NCBI GenBank assembly: GCA_025201375.1
Contig: JAIWZP010000009.1
Span: 310,001 to 374,000, forward strand
Direction of reading: 5' to 3'
Length of the DNA: 64,000 bases
DNA from: Gongronella butleri
Lineage: Eukaryota > Mucoromycota > Mucoromycetes > Mucorales > Cunninghamellaceae
The translations under genes were made by a program, and so were the position numbers. The notes under the pieces are model-generated. The model saw nothing but the letters and a program-made list of their open reading frames with translations, was not told the DNA's origin and ran no database searches. This document shows positions 54,671 through 64,000 of the stretch, piece after piece (position 1 is the first letter of the stretch; every line of letters starts with the position of its first letter).

Positions 54671-56384
54671 ATGGGGATGAGGATGATGGTGTTGGTGGTG
54701 ATGAGGATGATGATGCGAGTGTGTGTGTGTCAGCGATGACGAAGCCGATGAAGAAAAAGGGAGGTCATTGTGGCTCGGCATGTGTGTCGGGGCCGGCAGG
54801 GGCGGCGGTCGTTGTGCTAGTGATGGTGGCGGCGGATTGGCGGCGACGACGGCAGGCGATGAAGATGCCGAGGAATTGAGCGAGGCAGAGGCGGACGAGG
54901 GCGACGACGACGTTGGCACGGCGTTGATTTCCTTGCTTTTGTCCGAGGACGTCGAGGGGGACGCGGTGGGGGACATTTGGTGGTTTAAATGGTGGTGTTG
55001 CCGCCGTTGATGCATGATCCATGATAAATCATTGCCCATGTAAGAGCGCGACATATGGAGATGCATCCATTGTTGGTGTTGCTGGTGCTGGATCATGCTT
55101 GTGTAATTATCGGATGCGGGGGGTGCCGAGGCATTGGCTGCGGCGGCGACAACGGCAGCGGGTAAAGAAGAGGAGGACAGGTCGTGATGGAAATCCGAGT
55201 CAACATAGCCGCCAGCGTCCATGTTGGCTACCTCATGGGTAACAGGGGGAGCAGACGGGGGATGGGGAGGAGGAATGTGTGCGTGCTGCTCAAAAGAGGC
55301 CGACGGCGGCAATCCGGCGTAATCATGCGGCGGCAACGAAGACGTCGTGCTGTACAGCATGGCGACGTCAGAGAACCCAAGTTCCGAATCATGCAACGGC
55401 AACGTCGTTTCCGTGGCATATACCTCGGGCGATGCATGTTGTTGTGACAACGACGATGGAGACTCGGGCGTCGCAACAACATGATTATTAGGAGGATGAT
55501 GATTCCCGCCGCCTCCGCCGGCAATCATCTTGGACCGACGCCGTCGTGTGTATTGAGTCGCTTTGCGCCGGATCAAGGGGAACAGGTCGCGCCGACCAGG
55601 CCGGAAATAAGGATGATACCATCGGCACGACTTTTTGTCCTTGGAATCTTTGGATTTGCGTGCATCCGTGTCTCGCTGGAATCCGTAAATCTACCGTAAA
55701 CGAAAAAAAAAAAAAATAGGGCCATCGTCGTCGTTCATTAGCGCGCGATCGTCAATACTTCCTCCTCCTTCTTCCCTTTTTTTACCTCCCCCTTTTTTTT
55801 TTGGGTGCAGCCGCTGGACCCGGCCCGTCAATCCCCCCCCCTTCGCCCTCCCCTTTTCTCGCTCCAACAACCAACAGAATGGATAAACTTCAAGGCAAAA
55901 GAGAATAAAACGATGCCGCCGTGTCCTTTTTTTTTTTTGCCCGTTTTGTCTTACATTGAGCTGCCGCACAAATGAAGGAAATTTGCAATGCTTGAACAGT
56001 TTGGGCAACACCTGCTCCGTGAATTCTACATTTGAAAAAAAAGGCAAAATGAAAAAACAAAAACAAAAAAAAAAAAAAAAAAGGAAGAAATGAGCCGGAA
56101 AAAAAAATTAAGGAGCGCGCGCCGCGAAAAGAAAAAAGACGAAGACGCCAGGGTCACTTTCACAATGGCAACACACAGACCGAAAAGCTCACTTACTTGG
56201 TATGCAATCAATGACAAACATGTCTTTGCCATCGTGGCGACACCAACGAGCATAGCTTTCGCCGTTTTCCGTGGTTTGAAGGCATCTAGGTGGGAGGGGG
56301 AGGAATTGAGTGGATCTGAGCCAATCGATCGGCCATTCATCAGGTGAGGCCGTGGTGGCACCTCTCCGTCGGGGCGCCGCCAGC

Positions 56385-56415
<31 letters not shown>

Positions 56416-56729
56416 GTCGGTGCGGCCGGGCCGCGCGCCCTTTTTGTTTCTTACTGATAGAGTTTGGCGACAAAGCCCGCGATAACGCGCTCAGAATTGG
56501 CACCGTCCGCCGCCACAGGGGTCACGGTCGTGGTGGCGAGCGCCGTCGGGGCAACTCGGCAAACGCCGCCATACGCGTGCAGATGGTTGGCGTCGTTTGC
56601 GTCGTGCGCGAGTGGCGACGTGTAAAGTGACGACGAATAGTCCAGTGCCGAGCCATACGACAGCGATAGAGACATGTTGTTGTGCGGCACTGTTGAGAGC
56701 GTCGTGTTGTCTACTGCATAGTCGTCCAT
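54395..56729 (-). CDS. HSF-type DNA-binding transcription factor
   Basis: Four exons (56729-56455, 56285-56197, 56025-55955, 55690-54395) join in frame to 576 residues. The winged-helix HSF domain spans about residues 83-190: FVAKLYQCLQT, YARWCRHDGKDMFVID, LPKLFKHCKFPSFVRQLN (the recognition helix) and IYGFQRDTD, ending DLFPLIRRK. The C-terminal 380 residues are Ser/Pro/Ala-rich with poly-His and poly-Gln tracts (about 54640-54715). I see no leucine-heptad oligomerisation region after the DNA-binding domain, so it is more like an HSF-domain regulator (Sfl1/Mga1-like) than a classical trimeric Hsf1. It acts in the nucleus. Confidence 0.88.
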
Positions 56730-57682
56730 AGAGAGAGAAAGAGAGAGAAAGAGCAGAAAAAAAAAGACACACAAAAAAAAAAAAAAAGCGAGAAAAATGG
56801 AACTCACACACAAGGGGGGGACACAAACAAAAGAAAAAGAGACAGGGAGACAAGAGCACAGGAACCAGAGCAGCAAAGGAAAGTGTGCAAAAGAGTCTGT
56901 GTGCGTGTGTTTGCGCGCGTATGAGAGGGTGAGGGGGTATTTACAGGCAAAGAGAGAGCAAAAGCAAGAAAGAAAAAGACGGAAAACAAGACACAAGAAA
57001 TAAAAAAAAGAGAAGAGAAAAGGGGAAACTAGCAATTGTGCCCTTTTCCCCTTTTTTTTTTATCTTTGTGCGTGTGTTCTCTGGCGAATTCAAACACAGT
57101 AGGTTACAAGGCAAGGCAAACCCGACGAACGGCACAGCCGGATCGTAAAGAGGCAAAAAGGGACAACTAAAAAAAAAAAAGGTCCAATGGCCGGAAAAAA
57201 GGGACAATGATGACGCATCGCATCATGAACCGTCATTTGGCAATGGGCGACGATGCGTGGTTCTTGTGCGTGTGTGTGTGTGTGGGTATAAGTGTTTTCT
57301 TTTTGCGTGGGACGTGGATTGCCTTGATTGATGCCGATGGCCCAAACAAGCTTTTTTTTTCGTAGGGAGCAAAGAAATAGAGTTCAGGCTGATTGGAAAA
57401 AAAAAGGGTGCAAGAGACTACTTGGTTGCACAACACGCTTCAAGTGTTTGTGTGAGGGCGATGATGGGGGATCCCCCTTTGAGGTGGAAATGGCCCTTTT
57501 GCGAGGTGGTGGCAACCTTGTTTGGCGTCAAAAAAAGACAAAAGGTGAGTCAAATCCTCTGACAGGGCGGAGTCAACCAATCACAAAGGCAGCCCTGAGG
57601 CTTGTGCTCCCTCTTTTTTTTTTTTCTTTTCTTTCTTTCGCTGCCCTTTTTTTTTTCTCTCTTCTTTTCTTTATTCACTGAT
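56730..57682. promoter_or_regulatory. Divergent upstream region of HSF-type factor and tyrosyl-tRNA synthetase
   Basis: About 0.95 kb. A purine-rich block (56732-57030) probably forms the 5' leader of the HSF-type gene; a GTGTGT microsatellite lies at 57265-57284; T/C-rich tracts at 57610-57675 precede the synthetase ATG. No extra gene. Confidence 0.45.
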
Positions 57683-59061
57683 ATGTCCAGCCTCACCCCC
57701 GACGAGAAATATGCTTTAATCACCCGCAACCTGCAAGAGGTGCTTGGCGAGGAGAAGATCAAGACTATCCTCAAGGAGCGCGACCTCAAGCTCTACTGGG
57801 GCACCGCCACCACCGGCAGAGTAAGGCAAACGAATTATGACCACCCCTTTTTTTTTAACACTTTTTCTCGCTTTTCTCTAGCCTCACATTGGTTACTTTG
57901 TTGCCATGACCAAGATCGCCGACTTTTTGGCTGCCGGTGTCCACGTACGAACCATTAAAAGAGCCCAATTGACCCCGCACTGGTACGAAAAAAAGAGGAC
58001 GATGCTCATTCTTTGCATTTTTTCGATTTTTTTTTCAGGTCAAGATTCTGTTTGCGGATATTCACGGCTTCTTGGACAATCTCAAGGCGCCCATTGAGCT
58101 TGTCAAGAATCGCTCCATCTATTACGAACACATCATCAAGGCCGTCTTGTCGTCCATGGGCGTGCCGCTCGACAAATTGACGTTTGTCTTTGGCTCCAGC
58201 TTTGAATTGTCGGCCGAGTACACGATGGACAACTTTAAGCTGTGCTCGCTCGTGACGGAGCACGACGCACGCAAGGCCGGTGCCGAGGTTGTCAAGCAGG
58301 TCGCGTCGCCCCTGCTGTCCAACCTGCTTTACCCTGGCATGCAGGCCCTGGACGAGCAATACCTGGATGTCGACGTGCAATTCGGCGGCGTCGACCAGCG
58401 CAAGATTTTTGTCATGGCCGAAAAATACCTGCCCATGCTCGGCTACGAGAAGCGCGCCCACTTGATGAACCCTATGGTCCCTGGCCTGCAGGGCGTCAAG
58501 ATGTCCTCGTCCGATCCCGACTCCAAGATCGACTTTTTGGACGCCCCCGCCGTCGTCAAGAAGAAGATCAACAAGGCCTTTTGCGAGGAGGGCAACATTG
58601 AGGACAATGGTCTGCTGTCTTTTGTCAAGTTTGTCTATTTCCCCCTAAAGTCGCTCAATGGCGCCGAACCCGAGTTCAAGATTACCCGTCCCGAGAAGTG
58701 GGGTGGCGACATGATCTTCAAGGACTACCAAACCCTCGAGGATGACTTCCGGGACAAGAAGATTCACCCCGGTGACCTCAAGGCCGGCGTCACGGACGCC
58801 ATCAATGCCCTCCTCGACCCTATCCGCAAGACCTTTGATGACGCCAAGCTCCAGGATATCATCGCCGCAGCCTATCCCCCCGAAAACAAAAAGGCCAGCA
58901 CCGGCCCCAACAAGCGCGAGCGCAAGGCCATGGCTCGCAAGCAAAAGGAATTGGAGCAACAGCAAGAGGGCAAGGAGAACACGGCTGCCACCGCCACCGA
59001 AGAGAAGGTCGCCATCCCCGCCACTGCCCCCGCTCCCGCTCAAACCGAATCTGTAGCATAA
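57683..59061 (+). CDS. TYS1: Cytoplasmic tyrosyl-tRNA synthetase
   Basis: Three exons (57683-57820, 57882-57944, 58039-59061) join in frame to 407 residues. Class I signatures are present: [17 protein letters not shown] with HIGH-type PHIGY (about 48-51), and [15 protein letters not shown] with KMSSS near 228. Between them are [13 protein letters not shown] and [20 protein letters not shown], which binds tyrosine and the anticodon-proximal region. The eukaryotic/archaeal-type core is followed by a short lysine-rich, then Ala/Pro/Glu tail, without the EMAP-II domain of animals, as in yeast. It charges tRNA-Tyr in the cytosol. Introns interrupt exactly next to the HIGH motif. Confidence 0.95.
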
Positions 59062-59788
59062 ATCACATCTCGCTCCCTCGTTTCTTTTCTTTTTTTTTTT
59101 TTTTTACGCAAAATCATACAGTAAAGCTCGAATTAGACTTAATTGATTGTTTGCTCAAATCACGATTGTTTGGAGAATGGACTCATGGTTCACAAAAAAA
59201 AATGATTGCGCTGGATGCTTGCAGGCATTGCATGAATTGGAACAAGCGCGTAAAAAAAAAAATCCCCCACGAAATGCCGATTAGATTGGTAAATTCAATT
59301 CCTGACTTTTTGACGCCTTCGTCGAGCTTCACATTCCAATCCAAAAAAAGTGGACGTCGTGGGGACAACCAGGGCAGAGCTACCCCGAAAATCAACCAAA
59401 CTTGGCCAATTGTGCGCCAAACAAAAAAGAAAACAATTTAATTTGTACAAAGACAATGGCCCCCCCATTGTGCGTGATTTCCTTTTCCGTTCAGCCGTCG
59501 CGACATGCAAGCTGTACGCGCGCTCCATTCAAATCAATCATTCCAGCACACACTCAAAGCACAAATTGCTCTGCAGGGATGGATCCATCGAGACAGGGTG
59601 CAATATGATGATAAAAAAAATGCAGCAGAATTTGCGTGTGCATCAATTGTTCGCATTTTCACTGCGATTCAATGATCAATGCAGATGCGTATTTAATTGC
59701 CTGCTTCGAGTTGTGCAACATTTTTCACGAATTTACAATACAATATGATACAACAATAAAAAAAACGAATGAGGAAAAGGCGCGCTTT
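59062..59788. other. Spacer between convergent genes
   Basis: 3' flanks; AT-rich from 59600. Short ORFs without domain features. Confidence 0.45.
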
Positions 59789-62111
59789 TTATTTGTGCAA
59801 TTTCTTGTCGAGTTTTTCAATGAATTTGTGAGAGAGGCAAGGGATGCGCATGGTGGCCGTCTTTTTGTCGCGTTTTGCTTGGGCCTTGAGCTGATGATAC
59901 ATTGACTCGGACGCCCCATTGGATGTCCAATAGTGCTCGATATCGACAGATGATGATGAGGCTGTGAGTGGCATGGCAATGAGGCGATGACTGTCCATCC
60001 ATTCGCGTGGAGGGGCATCGGCGCTATGAAGACTAGTAGTGTCGGTGTGGCGTGCTGCAGCATCTGGGCCATGATGCAAAAATGTGAGGAATTGCGCTTC
60101 AAAGGTCGCATTGAGCGACGTGTCATCGGCGGCATTGCTGCCTGCCGTCATGGTGCTTGTGCGGCTACTGGTGCTTGCTCGCCCTTGCTGCATCTGCTGT
60201 TCAGCGGTGGCGGTCGCCTGGTGCTGGAGCCATGCAATGATGTCTTCAGCAACACGCGGTTCGTCAATCTCGTAACGGTAGTCGGTGGCAGCGCGGCGCA
60301 GGTGCAGGGAATTCAGACGTGTGAGGCCATCACACGTGGTATTAAAATCGTTGACGTCCGTTAGACGTGTAATGCACTGTAGGAATTGCAGCAGCTGGAC
60401 AAGTGCGGCAATGGCCCCAGCAACATCGGCCGAGACAATATGTCGCGTTTTTGCCCAATCTTGCAAGGCCGACACGCTGAGTCGGATTTGGAACGCGTGC
60501 GACCGGCTCAAATATCGGCGTTGCTGCAAAACATGGTTAAACGCCTCGCTCACGAGATGGTATACGCATTGTTCGACTAGATGCTGCGCCACGCACGACG
60601 GCAAGATCTCGTTTGCCACCATGGCCAACTGATCGAGGCAATGCAGCACCACGACCATGCTGCCTCCGCCATCCTTTCCGCCGTCGATCAATGATCCCGA
60701 GGTTGACGAAGACACAGACGTCACCGAGGACGACGACGGCATGGTTGCCATGGCAACGGAGGAAGCGGTCGTGGTCGTGGTCGTCGCGGAAAGGCTGCCC
60801 TGGAGAAGCGTGTCCATTGAAAGCCGCGTCGAGCTGCGCCGCTGGAAAAAGCGCGTCCATTCGCTCCCCTCGTCGTCGTTGGCAAAGCGCACAGCACTAG
60901 CCACGTCCTTGTCCATGACAGCGTCCAAAAAGCAGGGTTCCAGCAGCCGGTCCATTTGGCGCGCACAGTCCTTGACAAGCAGCTTGTACACATCCGCAAT
61001 CATGCCTGCAAGCACTTGCTGCTGCGCCACCGTCGCCTGGACAAGGTGTGTGTCGCGCTTCAGGTACATTAACAGCACGTGCATGTTGGCCAGCCAGTAG
61101 CATAGCGCGTGCTGCCCCTTGGCTCCCTGAGTAAAAAAAAAAAAAAAAAAAAATCAAAAAAATTAAAAAAAATCAAAAAAGAGGGGAATTAGACCGATTG
61201 GCTTCTTTTTGTGGCAATTTATGCTTACCTTTGCAACTTTGGCGAGCCGCGTGAGAGTGGTGTCAAAGAATTGGGTAAGCGCGTGTCGTGGGGAGTAAAA
61301 GTAAGCAAAGCGTGCGCAGAGGAAAAGTAGATCGGCAGGGATCCACAGGGTATCGTCTTGGTGCAGAGTGAGCAATTGCTTGGCAGAGGGCGGCAAAGTG
61401 AGCGCAACGTCGAGAATGGCCGGCAGGTCATCCATAGAAAAGGCAAACATTTGGTCAACCATGCAATTGTCCCAATCAAAGGTATTCACCGACCGCAGAC
61501 TGGCTTCCAGACTGGCAAGAATGTCCTGAACATCTTCCTCGTCATCGTCGTCACTATTAATTTCATTGTCCGTGTCTTGGTCGTCGTCATCGCCTACAAC
61601 ACTGCTGGCGACGGAAAATTGGCCATGGCGCGCATTAACGAACCCGAGACTGCTTTGTCGACGCGACGCGCGGTCCATTGCGGGCGGAGGCGCATGCCAT
61701 GCGTGCTGCCTTGCCTCTGTGTTCATAAAATGCGTGTACGCATCAATCCCCGAGTGATGGAACGCGGATGATGAGGTGAACACAGGTGTGGACTGCCTTC
61801 GCGCGGCTTTGACGCTCTTCTGCGTCTTTTTGTGACGCAACTTGCGATCGTTCGCGAGGCACGCGCGCCGTGACGACGACGCGTATGTCGAAAGCACATG
61901 TCGCACATCCGCATCCCATACAAGATCGTATGCTGTATTGCCTTGCATTGAGGTGAGCTTGGCCGCGGCGCCTCGCCTCAACAATTCCTCCACAATGCCG
62001 CGCCGACCCAGGCAAACCGCCCACATCAGCGCCGTCCAGCCTCCTAAGAAAAGAAAAAACAGATGGTCAGCCCCCAATTGGCCGTTAAACAACTCAATTC
62101 TCCCCCCCCCC

Positions 62112-62149
<38 letters not shown>

Positions 62150-62863
62150 TCTGTCTTGCTCATCCAATGGCGCGCCTTGGGCAATGAGCCAATGGGCGAT
62201 TTGTGTGCGGTCAAAGCAGATGGCGATCATGAGTGCCGTTGTGAGCGAGTCATCCTCGGCAGCAAAAAGCAGATCGGGACACGTTTTGACCATTTTTTGG
62301 ACGTTGTCGACATGACCATTGGACGTGGCTGCAAGGAAATCGCGTACGAGCTGCGCATCACTGATGATGATCCGTCTACTGCTGGGTGTCGTTGTCTGGT
62401 ATGGCGATGGTGGCGGGGCCATGACGTGATGAGGAAGAGGTGGGGACATTGGCAAACATGTTGGATGATGCATGGACTGTGGTGATGAGACGATGGCGGC
62501 TCGCATGGCGGTGGGGTATAACGGCGATTCTGGCGTGGCGGCGCGGATGCTGCCATTGGTCTTGGTTGGCCGAGTGCGCGTAAGCGACGCCGTGCGCGAC
62601 ACGCGCCGCTGGTCCTTTTTCGTCGTGCGCTGCATTTGGTTCAACATGGACGAGAATTGCTCAAAACTGTCGGCTATCTTGGACGTCAGCTCATCTTGAG
62701 GCATGCGCGGCGACCCACTATAGGCCGCGTGCTGGTGTGGTGCTGACAGAACACTCTTGTTGCGACGCACCGTGCTAAACGAACTTTGTGCAGCTGCCGC
62801 GTCAATTGTCAGCGACGACCTCTGACCAGTGGACGCGTGTGAGGGTGTTTTGCCGGACGCCAT
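59789..62863 (-). CDS. Ankyrin-repeat and DIL (dilute) domain protein
   Basis: Three exons (62863-62149, 62043-61229, 61126-59789) join in frame to 955 residues. After a Ser/Thr/Pro-rich N-terminus, ankyrin repeats occupy about residues 165-300 (AATSNGHVDNVQKMV.., DSLTTALMIAICFDRTQIAHWLIAQGA, GWTALMWAVCLGRRGIVEELLRRGA). An acidic linker follows. The C-terminal half is a DIL domain: YWLANMHVLLMYL, then CLDQLAMVANEILPSCVAQHLVEQ, AFNHVLQQRRYLSRSHAFQIRLSVSALQDWA and LLQFLQCITRLTD. DIL domains form the cargo-binding globular tail of myosin V; this ankyrin-DIL arrangement without a motor is known as a conserved fungal family. It probably acts as a trafficking adaptor. Confidence 0.88.
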
Positions 62864-63326
62864 AAAGAAAAAAAAAGGAGGGGGGAGGGGTCAACGACAA
62901 AAAAACAAAGAAAAAAATGAGGAAAAAGAAGAAAAAAGTTCAAAAAAGGGGAAGCACAGGAGACAAAATTAAAAAAAAAAAAAGTGGTGCGTGATTTCAT
63001 CCCCCGCCCTCAGGTCGCACCAATGCCTTCATTAAGCTTTGCGTAGTGTCGAAGAGTGCATGCACATGAGATTTCCACCGATGGTGTGTACCCAGCTATC
63101 CTTGCCTAGTCCGTCAAATTGTCCGTCAAATCATCCAAAAGACACGAAAATACACATGGCAAATCCGCCCCCTTGATGAGCAATTGCTTAAAAAAAAAAG
63201 AGGCAACAAATGGGACGCGACGCGTCCAGTTGAGAATGTGCCTTTTTTTTTTTCAAAGCATCAGCACCCGACCACGTGAAGCCTTACCCCACCTTTTTTT
63301 TATTATTATTCTTTTATTAGCATCAG
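62864..63326. other. Spacer upstream of the ankyrin/DIL gene
   Basis: About 460 bases: purine-rich leader of the ankyrin/DIL gene, then 3' flank of the next minus-strand gene. No gene seen. Confidence 0.45.
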
Positions 63327-64000
63327 CTAGTTGCTGTAGGGAAAGATGTCACCACGCTGGTAGGCCGCCGCTTCTTCCATTTGCCTGCGTTTCTGCTCTC
63401 TCCGCCGGCGTCGGCGCCGCAGGTACAATTGCTGCTGGCGCAAGTATTCGCGGTATTTCTCTTTGGCCTTGGGGTCGTTCCAGCATTGCACAGAGTAGCC
63501 AATGAAGCCAAAAAGGAACATCAGCGCGCTCACGCCATAAAGATAGATGGATGTGCCCCAATTGGTGCCTGTATTGTATGCAGTGTGATAGTCGCTGAAC
63601 ATGGTCATGAATGTAAAAATGACAAGCGCAAGGCCACAAGCGCTGATCACAAAGCCAACAAGCGCGAAAAGCCCACCAATGCATGGAATCTTGTCTGAGC
63701 GTCGCCCAGAGAACAGGCCCGCTATTTTTTTTTTTTTTTTAATTTTTAATGAGGGATGAGCCAATTGGCGGCCCGATTGAACGTGAGTGGAAAAAGCGAC
63801 TTACTGCAGGTGGCGAAAAAGGCAAACAGAGCACAAATGAATGGCAGCACAATGCACGCCTTGTGCATTTGCATTGGTCGCGACAGATCAATGCGAAATA
63901 AAAGCATCTCCACGCTCTCCTCGCCCGTCAGCGCGACCACTTGATCCAGGTCTATGGCAGGGCAAAGAAAAGTAGAGTGAGTGCCTGTTTTTTTTTTATC
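63327..64000 (-). CDS. Four-helix membrane protein, 5' end beyond the window
   Basis: Two exons are visible, 63951-63805 and 63721-63327, with a good acceptor at 63953-63952 showing that at least one more exon lies to the right. The visible part has a hydrophobic helix in the first exon (ACIVLPFICALFAFFATC), then after RRSDKIPC two more (IGGLFALVGFVISACGLALVIFTF and SIYLYGVSALMFLFGFIGY). The C-terminal tail is strongly basic (LRRRRRRREQKRRQ). The spacing suggests a three- or four-pass protein such as a SUR7/PalI-like or tetraspan family member, but I cannot assign it. Confidence 0.65.

Overview
This is a nuclear contig from a fungus, probably an early-diverging (Mucoromycota-like) lineage. 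Genes are densely packed on both strands and split by many short GT-AG introns with T-rich 3' ends; long A and T homopolymers lie in introns and spacers. Fungal-type genes include a Medusa-like developmental regulator, a Rom2-like Rho1 exchange factor and an ankyrin/DIL protein. The exact species cannot be read from the sequence.

The gene-rich parts (about 1-8.8, 17.5-33.8, 35.7-42.6 and 51-64 kb) carry housekeeping genes. Left to right they encode: a Myb/SANT-like fragment, a cystathionine beta-synthase-like protein, ribosomal protein eL39, a Hook dynein adaptor, a small Cys-motif protein, a Ser-rich type I membrane protein, a stefin-type cystatin, a DH-PH-CNH Rho GEF, a PDRG1-type prefoldin-like protein, TAF6, an FAD monooxygenase, a small Cys-rich membrane protein, a WrbA-type quinone reductase, a PRP38-type splicing factor, a SET methyltransferase, clathrin light chain, an Nhx-type Na+/H+ exchanger, a Medusa-like regulator, an HSF-type factor, tyrosyl-tRNA synthetase, an ankyrin/DIL protein and a four-helix membrane protein cut by the window edge. 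For most multi-exon genes I placed splice sites by hand and the exon sums are multiples of three. Divergent pairs sharing short spacers include PDRG1/TAF6 and PRP38/SET.

Two accessory regions stand out. The first (about 8.8-17 kb) holds a 2.8-kb unit bounded by ~190-bp inverted repeats, which encloses a 1.3-kb minisatellite of 19-20-bp units and a broken gene-like piece. Immediately beside it is an intact Tc1-type transposon with perfect 40-bp inverted repeats, followed by a decayed dispersed repeat that carries a MITE. The second (about 42.7-51 kb) is AT-rich and repeat-rich. Inserted in a ~500-bp tandem array is a 3.7-kb element flanked by two identical 223-bp direct repeats. It encodes a Harbinger/DDE_4-like transposase with a C-terminal chromodomain and, divergently, an unknown protein broken by a -1 frameshift. 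This element is the strongest candidate for something undescribed. A second copy of the decayed dispersed repeat, lacking the MITE, follows it.
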